Origin: Pseudomonadota bacterium
GTDB taxonomy: Bacteria; Pseudomonadota; Gammaproteobacteria; Burkholderiales; Burkholderiaceae_D
Assembly (NCBI GenBank): GCA_030272785.1
Contig: JARXKM010000014.1
Coordinates: forward strand, 1-36,319
DNA: 36,319 nt
Direction: 5' to 3'
This document shows positions 1 through 7,905 of the stretch, piece after piece. Below the pieces are notes generated by a model that ran no database searches, had not been told where the DNA came from, and saw nothing but the letters and a program-made list of their open reading frames with translations. The translations under genes and the position numbers were made by a program. The number at the start of each line of letters is the position of its first letter. The stretch's first letter is position 1.

Positions 1-279
1 AGGCGGCAGATGACTTACCGCAATCGTGATAATACTGATTTTGATGAGGAGCGCCGATGGTTCTGGGCGACGATGCCGAGCATGCCGCTCCTGCAGGCCA
101 TCGTCGCGGTTGCACTTACCGGTACGGTGTTGACGGCGGTAGGGCTTCAGGGACTCGTGTCGCTACCCTGGACGCAGACGCTCGCGATTTTCGCTTATGC
201 GACCGTTTCTTGCCTGGTGGTGAACGACTCCATAGAAGTTGCGATGATCAAATGGCGTATTCCTACGGCCGTAGCCTAG
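1..279 (+). CDS. P-type cation-transporting ATPase, C-terminal fragment (cut by window edge)
   Basis: The reading frame is open from base 1, so this is the tail of a longer gene; the ATG at position 10 is probably internal. The roughly 92 visible residues start with a charged stretch containing ERRWFWATMPS. Two hydrophobic segments follow (about residues 28-48 and 58-75), then the ending VNDSIEVAMIKWRIP. This pattern, a short arginine-rich loop and two helices with an ND-x(4)-AMIKWR tail, is what I know from the last membrane helices of plasma-membrane-type (P3A-like) and related bacterial P-type ATPases. None of the catalytic motifs (TGES, DKTGT, GDGxND) lie inside the window, so ion specificity cannot be read. 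It converges on the SQR gene with a 152 bp gap in which I see no clear terminator. Confidence 0.6.
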   Translation, partial: RRQMTYRNRDNTDFDEERRWFWATMPSMPLLQAIVAVALTGTVLTAVGLQGLVSLPWTQTLAIFAYATVSCLVVNDSIEVAMIKWRIPTAVA

Positions 280-431
280 CGCTCTGCAGACAAGGATGTC
301 GGGCGACGGATACTACCTGTCGCGCACAGTCCAATTCGGACGATCGCGGCCGGGACACCGCCAAAGGGCTTCTAAAGTCCCAGACGCGCGGAAGCGAGCA
401 GCGAATTACCCACTAGTGCTTGCTCTCGATG

Positions 432-2102
432 TCAGGAATCCGCCAATTCCGGTTTCGCCATCCACTCGCGTCCTTTCAGCATGCCTTTCCAGTACAGCGG
501 CGGCAGGATGCGCTCCTTCAAAAACCACGCCAGTCGCGACGGCCGAGTGCCGTCGACAAGCCATGCTGGGAAACTCGGTGCGAGCGCCCCGCCATAGGTG
601 AATTCCGCTAGTACGATCTTGCCGCGTTCTACCGTCAGCGGGCAGGAACCGTAGCCGTCGTAAAGGGCACTACCCTTGGCTTTGCCAATAGCCGCCAGCA
701 CATTGTGGGCAACCACCGGGGCCTGCTTGCGGGCTGCGGCGGCGGTCTTCGCATTGCTGGTATTGGTTACATCGCCAAGACCATGAATATTGCCCCACTT
801 CTTATGGCGCAAGGTGGAGGGATCGACATCGACCCAGCCGGCGGCGTCGGCCAAGGGACTGACGCGAATGAAATCGGGCGCAACCTGCGGCGGCACCACG
901 TGCAGGATAGCGAACTCGCGCGTGACCGTGTCCTTGCTGCCATCCGGATTGAGGCGCGAAAAAGTGGCGGTGCGAGACGGCCCATCGACGCGCGTCAGGG
1001 TGTAGCCGAAATTGAGATCGATGCTGTAAGCATTGATGTACTCCATCAGTGCGGGCACGTAGGCGGCCACGCCAAACAGCACGGCGCCGGCACTACAGAA
1101 CTCGATCTGAATCTGATCGAGAACACCGCCGCGTTTCCAGTGATCCGCCGATAAGTACATCGCTTTTTGCGGAGCACCGGCACATTTGATCGGCATCGGG
1201 GGCTGCGTAAAAATAGCCCGACCGCCTCGCAGGTTCTGCACCAATTCCCAAGTATATGGAGCGAGGTGATACAAATAATTCGAAGTGACGCCATTGCGTC
1301 CGAGCGTCTCGGACAGGCCTTCGATCGCATGCCAGTCGAGCTTCAGACCGGGGCACACCACCAACTGCTGGTACCTGACGACCCGGCAGCCATCGAGGAT
1401 GACGGCGTTGCCGTCCGGTTCGAACGCGGCGACCGCAGCCTTGATCCAATGGACGCCCCGCGGAATCGTCGATGCCATCGTACGCGCAGTCTCGGCGGCA
1501 TCAAACACGCCGCAGCCGACCAGGGTCCAGCCGGGCTGGTAATAATGCACGTCGGCCGGTTCGATGATGGCGATATCGAGCCCAGGATCGCGCGCCAGCA
1601 GGCTCGAGGCGGTGGCGATGCCGGCCGCGCCACCACCGATGATGACGACCGCATGCGCGACTTCGACAACGTCGAGCGGTGTCCGGCCGTTGTTGGCAAT
1701 GCGGCGCACCCCCCCTTTCATGTCGAAGCCGGCCTTCCTGGCGGCATCGACAATTTGTGGCAGCGGCTGTTGTCCGGCCTGCGACAGGGCCCACATAGTC
1801 GTCGAACGCATGCCGGTGCGGCAATACGCCAGCACCGGCTTGGGCAGCGTGGCAAGCAACTGGCCGAAGCCGATCCCTTGTTCGTCGGTGACCTTCCCGG
1901 ATTCAGCCGGTAGATAGTGGGCATCGATTCCGGCCGCCTGAGCCGCGCGTTCGATCTCGGCAAACAAGGGCTGGTCGTTGCCTTCGCCGTCGGGACGGTT
2001 GCAGATGACGGCGCGATATCCGGCCGCCTTCAGCTCGGCCAGCTGCTTAGGCAGGATTTGTTCCGAAACAGACAATCCGGGGGCAAGGTGTTGAATTTTC
2101 AT
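432..2102 (-). CDS. sqr: DUF442 phosphatase-like domain fused to type II sulfide:quinone oxidoreductase
   Basis: This is a membrane-associated flavoprotein that oxidises sulfide to persulfide and passes electrons to quinone. Residues 1 to about 110 form a DUF442 (Blh N-terminal, tyrosine-phosphatase-like) domain with the loop CRTGMRS at C94-R99. From about residue 150 an FAD/NAD-dependent oxidoreductase begins with the dinucleotide motif IIGGGAAG. PIKCAGAPQKAMYL (C307) matches the strongly conserved cysteine region of type II SQR, and GYGSCPLT lies near the C-terminus. The segment that in human SQOR reads GDCTN, with the second catalytic cysteine, reads GDVTN here (residues 443-447). I chose the ATG at 2102 because GGAG sits 6 bases before it and because DUF442 proteins begin like this; a TTG at 2135 would overlap the preceding gene. 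It lies 29 bp after pdo, in one transcription unit under the sigma-54 promoter at 3064-3078. Confidence 0.9.
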   Translation of the reverse strand: MKIQHLAPGLSVSEQILPKQLAELKAAGYRAVICNRPDGEGNDQPLFAEIERAAQAAGIDAHYLPAESGKVTDEQGIGFGQLLATLPKPVLAYCRTGMRSTTMWALSQAGQQPLPQIVDAARKAGFDMKGGVRRIANNGRTPLDVVEVAHAVVIIGGGAAGIATASSLLARDPGLDIAIIEPADVHYYQPGWTLVGCGVFDAAETARTMASTIPRGVHWIKAAVAAFEPDGNAVILDGCRVVRYQQLVVCPGLKLDWHAIEGLSETLGRNGVTSNYLYHLAPYTWELVQNLRGGRAIFTQPPMPIKCAGAPQKAMYLSADHWKRGGVLDQIQIEFCSAGAVLFGVAAYVPALMEYINAYSIDLNFGYTLTRVDGPSRTATFSRLNPDGSKDTVTREFAILHVVPPQVAPDFIRVSPLADAAGWVDVDPSTLRHKKWGNIHGLGDVTNTSNAKTAAAARKQAPVVAHNVLAAIGKAKGSALYDGYGSCPLTVERGKIVLAEFTYGGALAPSFPAWLVDGTRPSRLAWFLKERILPPLYWKGMLKGREWMAKPELADS

Positions 2103-2131
2103 AGCTGTCTCCGTGGTATTTTCTGCATCGC

Positions 2132-3013
2132 TCAAAGCGCGTTGAGCGGGATCTTGAGGTAGCGCGTACCATTCGCTTCCGGCTCGGGAAGATGACCGGC
2201 GCGCATATTGACCTGGACCGATGGAAGCAATAGCGTCGGCATCTCCAGCGTGGCGTCGCGCCTAGTGCGCATGGCGACGAATTCCGCTTCGCTGATGCCG
2301 TTACGGACGTGGACATTATTAGCGCGCTCATCCGCAACGGTGCTGACGAACTGCACCTCGCGGCCACCTGGCTGATAGTCGTGGCACATGTACAGCACCG
2401 TGTCTTCCGGCAGGCTCAGCACCTTGTTGATTGAGCGGAACAGCGTGCGTGCATCGCCGCCTGGAAAATCGCAGCGCGCGGTGCCATAGTCCGGCATGAA
2501 CAGGGTATCGCCGACAAACGCGGCCCTATGATGGCTGTTGCTGACCGCGTAGGTCATGCAGGCGGGCGTATGGCCGGGCGTGTGCAGCGCGCGGCATTGC
2601 AGCCTGCCGATGCTGAACAGTTCGTCGTTCGCAAAAAGCTGATCGAACTGGCTGCCGTCGCGCGCCATGTCGCTGCCGGCATTGAACAAGGTACCAAAGA
2701 CCTGCTGCACGGTCGTAATGTTCGCACCGATCCCGATCTTTCCACCAACTTGATCTTTCAGGTACGGCGCAGCTGTCAGGTGATCCGCATGAACGTGGGT
2801 CTCGAGGATCCACTCAACTTCCGCGCCCAGTTCGACAACGCGGGCAATCAGTTTGTCGGCAGAGCGGCTAGCTGTGCGGCCAGATTTGGGGTCGTAGTCG
2901 AGCACGCTATCAACCAGCGCGCAACGGCGGCTGGCTGGGTCAAGCACCAAATAACTGACGGTACTGGTGGCTGGATCGAAAAAACCTTCGACGTGAAGTT
3001 GTATGTTGCTCAT
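2132..3013 (-). CDS. pdo: Blh-type metallo-beta-lactamase fold persulfide dioxygenase
   Basis: This predicted cytoplasmic non-haem iron enzyme would oxidise glutathione persulfide, the product of SQR, to sulfite. The 293-residue protein has the metal motif HVHADH at 73-78, a second metal region HTPGHTPA, GDTLFMPDYGTARCDFPGG in the middle, and a late HDYQPGG. This set is typical of the Blh (beta-lactamase hydrolase-like) branch found with BigR or SQR. In classical Blh the DUF442 domain is fused to this enzyme; here it is fused to the neighbouring SQR instead. The start ATG has a strong AGGAGA six bases upstream. It is the first gene of the pdo-sqr unit and is transcribed divergently from fisR. 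Confidence 0.88.
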   Translation of the reverse strand: MSNIQLHVEGFFDPATSTVSYLVLDPASRRCALVDSVLDYDPKSGRTASRSADKLIARVVELGAEVEWILETHVHADHLTAAPYLKDQVGGKIGIGANITTVQQVFGTLFNAGSDMARDGSQFDQLFANDELFSIGRLQCRALHTPGHTPACMTYAVSNSHHRAAFVGDTLFMPDYGTARCDFPGGDARTLFRSINKVLSLPEDTVLYMCHDYQPGGREVQFVSTVADERANNVHVRNGISEAEFVAMRTRRDATLEMPTLLLPSVQVNMRAGHLPEPEANGTRYLKIPLNAL

Positions 3014-3063
3014 TGAAGTCTCCTGTGGGCGGCGGCGCTATTAACGCCCTCCCGCTCCTTTCA

Positions 3064-3078
3064 GCAAAGCCCGTGCCA
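3064..3078 (-). promoter_or_regulatory. Sigma-54 (-24/-12) promoter of pdo-sqr
   Basis: Read on the minus strand, the sequence is TGGCACGGGCTTTGC, a full match to the sigma-54 consensus TGGCACG-N4-TTGC. The -24 GG is at 3077-3076 and the -12 GC at 3065-3064. The predicted transcript start is near 3053, giving a leader of about 40 bases before the pdo ATG at 3013. An enhancer-binding activator is therefore required, and one is encoded next door. Confidence 0.88.
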
Positions 3079-3175
3079 CCCTCAACGATTCGCTGGCGAA
3101 GGGGGTTTAAGCAATTGATTTTTTGGGCTATTCGTCGATCGCTGCGACTGCCGCGGGGTGAGGCGACGACACCGC

Positions 3176-3217
3176 ACACTGCCATCTGGCAGTCCCGCTT
3201 GACAGTCGTGGCAGTGT
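3176..3217. promoter_or_regulatory. Predicted FisR upstream activating sequence for pdo-sqr
   Basis: The core ACTGCCATCTGGCAGT (3178-3193) has 7-base arms around a 2-base centre. It is followed by TGACAG (3200-3205) and TGGCAG (3209-3214). The outermost arms ACACTGCCA (3176-3184) and TGGCAGTGT (3209-3217) are also perfect reverse complements. The cluster lies about 100-140 bp upstream of the -24 element, a normal enhancer distance, and directly in front of fisR, so it may also affect fisR expression. The same half-sites recur at 4584-4616. Confidence 0.75.
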
Positions 3218-3250
3218 TGCGCCAACATGCATGAATCATCCGGAACCACC

Positions 3251-4567
3251 ATGAACAGCCAAGCGCCCTTCCCCGTCAATCCAACGCCCCCTTCTGCGCA
3301 GGTGCAGTCGCTGGTGTCATTTCTCGAGCACGAGTCGCACCCGATGATCGTGCTCGACCCTGACTACAACATCCTGGCGGCCAACACCGCCTACCAGCGC
3401 CAATTCGGCAGCGTCGACCAGCCTTTTCTCGGCCACAAGTGCTACCGCATCTCACATCATTACGATGTGCCATGCGACCAGGCCGGCGAACATTGTCCGA
3501 TGAAGAAGGCACAGGAACTGCGCGGACCCGACCGCGTTCTGCACATCCACCATACGCCGCGCGGCCCCGAGCACGTGGAAGTGGAGCTGCGCCCGATCCT
3601 CGATGACCATGGCGCCATCACGGCCTACGTCGAGCGCCTCTCGGTGGTGCGTAGCGCGTCTGCGCGGCCAAGCGACGAGGGCCTGGTGGGCCGCTCGCCG
3701 GCCTTCAACCTGGCGCTGGCGGCGCTGCAACGGGTGGCGCCGTCGACGCTGCCGGTGCTGTTACTGGGCGAATCCGGCACCGGCAAGGAACTTTTTGCGC
3801 GCGCGGTGCACGAAACTAGCGAACGGGCCAGCGGTCCGTTCGTCGTCGTCGATTGCTCGGGCTTGACGGAAACGCTGTTCGAAAGCGAATTGTTCGGCCA
3901 TGAAAAAGGCGCGTTTACAGGCGCCACCACGAGGAAGCCCGGCCTGGTGGAGACAGCGCAGGGCGGCACCCTCTTTCTCGACGAGATCGGCGACGTGCCG
4001 CTGGCCATGCAGGTTAAGCTGTTGCGGCTGATCGAATCGGGCACCTATCGGCGCGTCGGCGGCGTCGAGACCTTGCATGCCAATTTCCGGCTGGTTGCCG
4101 CGACGCACAAGCCGTTGGAGAAAATGATGGCCAACGGCGAATTTCGGCAAGACCTGTATTACCGCATCAGCGCCTTTCCGATCCCGCTGCCGCCGCTGCG
4201 GGACCGCGCCGAAGATATCGCCTTGCTGGTCAATTCATTTCTTCAGCGCGCCGGCGCCGGCAAGAGGAGGCTGACCATCGACCCCGGTGCCATGACGCAA
4301 TTGCAGCGGCGCTCCTGGCCGGGCAACGTCCGCGAGTTGCGCAACGTGCTCGAACGCGCGCGATTGTTTGCCGACGACGGTGTGATCCGCACCGAACACC
4401 TACCCGGTGCTCCAGCAGACGTTTCCGCTGCGCGGCCCCCTGTTGCTGCCGAATCGCTGGCTGCGGTACTCGCCACGTTCGACGGCACGCGCAGCGAACT
4501 GGCCGCCCGCCTCGGCATCAGTGAACGAACGCTCTACCGGCGCCTCAAGGCGCAGGGCCTGGCTTAG
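3251..4567 (+). CDS. fisR: FisR-type sigma-54-dependent sulfane-sulfur-responsive activator
   Basis: This cytoplasmic enhancer-binding protein of about 438 residues would activate sigma-54 promoters when cellular sulfane sulfur rises. An N-terminal PAS-like sensor (about 20-135) carries C64, C75 and C82. Their spacing of 11 and 7 equals that of the three sensing cysteines (C53, C64, C71) described for FisR of Cupriavidus pinatubonensis. The AAA+ domain follows, with Walker A GESGTGKE (173-180), the sigma-54 contact loop GAFTGA (220-225) and Walker B TLFLDE (240-245). A Fis-type helix-turn-helix ends the protein ([19 protein letters not shown]). The start is uncertain: an in-frame ATG at 3227 exists, but the ATG at 3251 has a better upstream CGGAA. 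Both neighbouring units carry sigma-54 promoters with shared upstream sites, which supports local control by this protein. Confidence 0.9.
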   Translation: MNSQAPFPVNPTPPSAQVQSLVSFLEHESHPMIVLDPDYNILAANTAYQRQFGSVDQPFLGHKCYRISHHYDVPCDQAGEHCPMKKAQELRGPDRVLHIHHTPRGPEHVEVELRPILDDHGAITAYVERLSVVRSASARPSDEGLVGRSPAFNLALAALQRVAPSTLPVLLLGESGTGKELFARAVHETSERASGPFVVVDCSGLTETLFESELFGHEKGAFTGATTRKPGLVETAQGGTLFLDEIGDVPLAMQVKLLRLIESGTYRRVGGVETLHANFRLVAATHKPLEKMMANGEFRQDLYYRISAFPIPLPPLRDRAEDIALLVNSFLQRAGAGKRRLTIDPGAMTQLQRRSWPGNVRELRNVLERARLFADDGVIRTEHLPGAPADVSAARPPVAAESLAAVLATFDGTRSELAARLGISERTLYRRLKAQGLA

Positions 4568-4583
4568 CCACCTCCGGGCACCT

Positions 4584-4616
4584 CTGCCAATCGCTGCCAC
4601 GCTGCCAAATGACAGC
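4584..4616. promoter_or_regulatory. Predicted FisR upstream activating sequence for the DUF2892-AhpD-like unit
   Basis: Three CTGCCA half-sites occur at 4584-4589, 4594-4599 and 4602-4607, and TGACAG occurs at 4610-4615. The last pair forms GCTGCCAAATGACAGC (4601-4616), a palindrome with one mismatch, 7-base arms and a 2-base centre. This is the same architecture as the site upstream of pdo. It sits about 90-120 bp before the -24 element at 4704. Confidence 0.68.
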
Positions 4617-4703
4617 GTTTTCGGTATGCCAATGCAGCCATCGACGTCGCCAACTATGCGGTAAGTGCTTGTAATCAATCATCAAAACCGCGTGCGCCGC
4701 CAT

Positions 4704-4719
4704 TGGCATGAAACGTGCT
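4704..4719 (+). promoter_or_regulatory. Sigma-54 (-24/-12) promoter of the DUF2892-AhpD-like unit
   Basis: The sequence TGGCATGAAACGTGCT keeps the invariant GG (4705-4706) and GC (4717-4718) with the required 12-base spacing, and departs mildly from the consensus TGGCACG-N4-TTGC. The predicted start is near 4730, leaving a leader of about 38 bases. It rules out the in-frame ATG at 4708 as a translation start for the next gene. Confidence 0.72.
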
Positions 4720-4767
4720 CTAACTATCGATACGACCGTTCGCATTGTCCCCTTAAGGAGAAAACTC

Positions 4768-4983
4768 ATGAAAGCAAACGTTGGAAGTATTGACCGTACA
4801 ATTCGCATTCTCGCCGGACTGGGCTTGATCACTGCGACACTGTTTGGCGTGATCGGCGCCTGGGGCTGGATCGGCTTGATACCGCTGGCGACGGGCGTGT
4901 TTCGATTTTGTCCGGCGTACCTGCCGTTTGGTTTGCGCACTTGCCAAATGAAAACATCAACCGAATCTACGAGGAAAAACTGA
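4768..4983 (+). CDS. Small DUF2892 (YgaP transmembrane-like) inner-membrane protein
   Basis: This 71-residue protein starts MKANVGSIDRTIRILAGL, the characteristic opening of DUF2892 proteins. Two hydrophobic segments follow (about 12-27 and 30-46) and then a short cysteine-bearing tail (C48 in FRFCPAY, C59 in RTCQM). DUF2892 is the membrane module of the rhodanese YgaP and often appears as a stand-alone protein in sulfur-handling operons; its molecular role is unknown. The start is fixed by AAGGAG (4755-4760) 7 bases upstream and by the sigma-54 promoter just before it. Its stop codon shares a base with the start of the next gene (TGATG), so the two are translationally coupled. The FisR-type sites upstream place it in the sulfane-sulfur response. 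Confidence 0.85.
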   Translation: MKANVGSIDRTIRILAGLGLITATLFGVIGAWGWIGLIPLATGVFRFCPAYLPFGLRTCQMKTSTESTRKN

Positions 4984-5339
4984 TGAGCACCGCACTAACC
5001 GGCTATGGAGACTTGACCACAGCGGTATCGAAGCAACTGACCACGCTGCGCAACGACCTGCCCGACGTGATGAAAGGGTTCAGCGACCTGGCGCGCGCCG
5101 CATCGCGTGACGGTGCCCTCGATCGGAAGACCAAGGAACTGATCGCGCTGGCCTTGGGCGTGGCAGCGCACTGCGACGCATGCATCGGCTTTCACGTCCA
5201 GGCGTTGGTGCGGCTCGGCACCACCAAAGCCGAACTCGAAGAGGCGCTCGGGATGGCGATCTACATGGGCGGTGGACCGTCCGCAATGTATTCTGCCAAC
5301 GCGCTGGCCGCCTTTGAGGAATTCTCCGCGGCGCCCTGA
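4983..5339 (+). CDS. AhpD-like carboxymuconolactone decarboxylase family protein with CxxC
   Basis: This 118-residue cytoplasmic protein belongs to the carboxymuconolactone decarboxylase/AhpD superfamily. The motif HCDACIGFH gives C64-x-x-C67 and H71, the redox-active layout seen in AhpD-type disulfide reductases; the preceding DRKTKELIALALGVA is also typical. A decarboxylase role is unlikely from context. A thiol or persulfide reductase or peroxidase-partner role is an inference. It begins at the ATG inside TGATG of the upstream gene, with GAGGA shortly before, and so shares the predicted sigma-54/FisR promoter. It converges on the P-type ATPase gene with a gap of only 7 bp. Confidence 0.85.
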   Translation: MSTALTGYGDLTTAVSKQLTTLRNDLPDVMKGFSDLARAASRDGALDRKTKELIALALGVAAHCDACIGFHVQALVRLGTTKAELEEALGMAIYMGGGPSAMYSANALAAFEEFSAAP

Positions 5340-5346
5340 GGCAGGG

Positions 5347-7905
5347 TCAATCGCGCCGGGCGGGTGAACCCTGCCGGTTGGCATATTGCTTGGCGGCCTC
5401 GAACCAAAGCAGGCTGAGCAACGTGCCGCCAAGTCCGATCGCTACCAGCTTCGCGCTGGGAATGGCAAAGACGAAAAGCGATCGCAACAGCGGAATGGCA
5501 AGCACCACAGCAAGTAACACGATCGCCCCTGCGGCGATGAATGGAAAGGTCGGGTTCTTGCTGTCCGGCCGGCGCCAGGTTTTTGTCAACCAGGAGCGGT
5601 TGACGTAAATGAGGCCGAGATTGGACAGAATCAGCGCGCAAAACGTCGCCGCACGGGCAGCGTCGTCTGACTCACCCAACGTTCGGGCGATCACATTTAC
5701 CCCGACCAGCGCCAGCAACAGGCCGCTGCCTTGCCATAGTCCGCGCAACAGCACCTCGCGGCTAAACAGGCGCGCTTCGGGTCGCCGCGGCGGCGCCTTC
5801 AAGGCGTCCGCTTCGAGCGGTTCAGCCTCGAAAATCACCGAGCATGCAGGGTCGATAATCAATTGCAGGAACAGGATGTGAACCGGCATCAGCAGCATCG
5901 GCCATCCGAGCAGGACCGGAAGGACCGACAGGCCGACGATCGGCACATGCGCCGCCACGACGAACACGATCGCCTTGCGCAGGTTGGCGAATACCCGTCG
6001 CCCATGGCGCACTGCCGTTACCAGCGAAGCAAAATCGTCGTTCAGCAGCACCAGCGCGGCCGACTCGCGCGCCACGTCGGTGCCGCGCGCCCCCATCGCA
6101 ACGCCGATATCGGCAGCCTTCAGCGCCGGCGCGTCGTTGACCCCATCACCGCTCATCGCCACGACGTCGCCGCGCGCGCGGAACGCCTGCACCAGCCGCA
6201 GCTTCTGTGCCGGCTGGACACGGCAAAATACGGTGGTATCGGCGAGCCGGGCCGCAAGTTCCGCATCGCTCATGGCGGCGAGTTCGGCGCCGGTCACCGC
6301 CGCCCCATCGGACGCCAGTCCAGCCTGGCGCGCGATTGAGATCGCCGTCGCCGGATGATCGCCCGTGATCATGACCACGCGGATGCCAGCGGTCCGGCAT
6401 TCGGCGATCGCCGCGGGGACATCCGGGCGCAGCGGATCTTCAAGCGCCACCAGCCCGAGGAACTCGAATTCAAAATCATGCTGGTTACTCGGCAGGATGG
6501 ACGCGTCGAACACTGCACGGGCCACGCCGAGCACGCGGAGGCCCTCTCCCGCCATGCGCTCGACTTGCTGCGCGATCGCTGCGCTCCGGCCGATATCGAG
6601 GTGGCACAGGTCGATGATCGATTCCGGTGCACCCTTGGCGGCGATCATTTTGGCGCGCCGGTCGGGCGACTGCCACACGCGCGACATGGCCAGCATTTCT
6701 TTCGACAGCGGGTAGTCGCTCAGCAGGGTCCAGTCGCTGTGCAGGTGCTCGGTGTTTGACAGCAGACGCTGGCCGGCGCCCCCGATGGCCGCCTCCATCG
6801 GGTCGAACGCACGGCGATGGCTGGCCAGCACGGCAAACTCGAGCACGCTGTGCAAGGCTTCCTCGAATGGCGCAGATCCCGCAGTGGTGACATCGTATGC
6901 CGCCGCTTCAGTCCAGATTGTGCGCACCGCCATGCGATTGAGGGTCAGGGTGCCGGTCTTGTCGACACACAGCAAGGTGGTGGCGCCGAGCAGCTCGATG
7001 GCTGGAATGCGCCGCGCAAGGACGTTCTCGCGCGCAAGCCGCCATGCACCCAGGCCGAGAAAGATGGTCAGGATCACAGGCAGTTCTTCGGGCAGGATCG
7101 CCATCGCGAATGTCAGGCCGGCCAGCACGCCGTGCAGCCAGTCGCCGCGCAAATACCAGTACAGCAAGGCCAGGGCCGCCGCCAGTGCGAGGCCAACCAG
7201 CGCCACCCGCTTGACCACCCTCCGCGTTTCCTGTTGAATCGGTGTGGGATCGGTGCTGATGGTGGCGAGCGATGCGCCGATCCGGCCAAGCGCGCTGTGC
7301 ACCCCGGTGGCGACAACCTGACCGCGCGCGTTCCCCTGGGTGACCAGAGTGCCCGAGAAGACATGCGAGCGCGCGTCCGCTCCGGACAGCATCGGAGCTA
7401 CGCCTGCCGCGCCGGCGAATTTCGGCACCGTGGCAGATTCGCCCGTTAGCATCGATTCGTCCATTGTCAGGTTGGATGACTCGATCAGCCGCATATCGGC
7501 CGGCACCCGATTGCCCTCGGAAATGAGCACGATGTCGCCGCGTACCAGCGCGTGTGCGGCAACCGCGCGCACCGCACCATGCCGCACCACCAATGCGGTC
7601 GGACTGGACAGGTCGCGCAGCGCTGCCAGCGCATTTTCGGCGCGACGCTGTTGCGAAAATGTGATGCCCATGACGACAAATACGAAGCCGAGCAGCATCA
7701 AGGCTTCGCCACGGTCCCCCAACAGCAGGTAGATCACGCCGCACGCCACCAGTAACAGGAACATCGGCTCGGTCACCACCTCCGCCAGCAGGCGCAGCAA
7801 GGTGCGCTGCTTGGACGAGGGCAGTTCATTCGCCCCGTCCTGCAGCAGGCGGCGGGCGGCTTCTTCTTCGGTCAGGCCGCTTTCGGCGGGCGCAGCAGGG
7901 TTCAT
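5347..7905 (-). CDS. Cation-translocating P-type ATPase (P2-like)
   Basis: This inner-membrane pump of 852 residues has all the catalytic landmarks: an actuator-domain TGES (154-157), PEELP in the fourth membrane helix (272-276), phosphorylated D315 in DKTGTLT, and the hinge GDGVNDAPALKAADIGVAMG. Six C-terminal membrane helices follow the hinge. The N-terminal region has no metal-binding CxxC domain, which argues against a Cu or Zn P1B pump. PEELP in place of the PEGLP of calcium pumps leaves the ion undetermined. The ATG at 7905 overlaps the TGA of the upstream CDF gene (ATGA), so I prefer it to an extended start. Coupling to a CDF exporter suggests divalent-cation handling, by inference. 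Confidence 0.87.
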   Translation of the reverse strand: MNPAAPAESGLTEEEAARRLLQDGANELPSSKQRTLLRLLAEVVTEPMFLLLVACGVIYLLLGDRGEALMLLGFVFVVMGITFSQQRRAENALAALRDLSSPTALVVRHGAVRAVAAHALVRGDIVLISEGNRVPADMRLIESSNLTMDESMLTGESATVPKFAGAAGVAPMLSGADARSHVFSGTLVTQGNARGQVVATGVHSALGRIGASLATISTDPTPIQQETRRVVKRVALVGLALAAALALLYWYLRGDWLHGVLAGLTFAMAILPEELPVILTIFLGLGAWRLARENVLARRIPAIELLGATTLLCVDKTGTLTLNRMAVRTIWTEAAAYDVTTAGSAPFEEALHSVLEFAVLASHRRAFDPMEAAIGGAGQRLLSNTEHLHSDWTLLSDYPLSKEMLAMSRVWQSPDRRAKMIAAKGAPESIIDLCHLDIGRSAAIAQQVERMAGEGLRVLGVARAVFDASILPSNQHDFEFEFLGLVALEDPLRPDVPAAIAECRTAGIRVVMITGDHPATAISIARQAGLASDGAAVTGAELAAMSDAELAARLADTTVFCRVQPAQKLRLVQAFRARGDVVAMSGDGVNDAPALKAADIGVAMGARGTDVARESAALVLLNDDFASLVTAVRHGRRVFANLRKAIVFVVAAHVPIVGLSVLPVLLGWPMLLMPVHILFLQLIIDPACSVIFEAEPLEADALKAPPRRPEARLFSREVLLRGLWQGSGLLLALVGVNVIARTLGESDDAARAATFCALILSNLGLIYVNRSWLTKTWRRPDSKNPTFPFIAAGAIVLLAVVLAIPLLRSLFVFAIPSAKLVAIGLGGTLLSLLWFEAAKQYANRQGSPARRD

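Noticed and set aside
2103-2135. Extended N-terminus of SQR from TTG at 2135
   Set aside because: The extension overlaps the pdo stop, has no ribosome-binding site and is not part of the DUF442 domain; the ATG at 2102 has GGAG upstream.
4708-4767. Extended start of the DUF2892 protein
   Set aside because: The ATG at 4708 lies inside the sigma-54 promoter; AAGGAG marks the ATG at 4768.
5325-5345. Hairpin CCCTG/CAGGG between convergent genes
   Set aside because: Only five base pairs and no T-run on either strand, so not called as a terminator.
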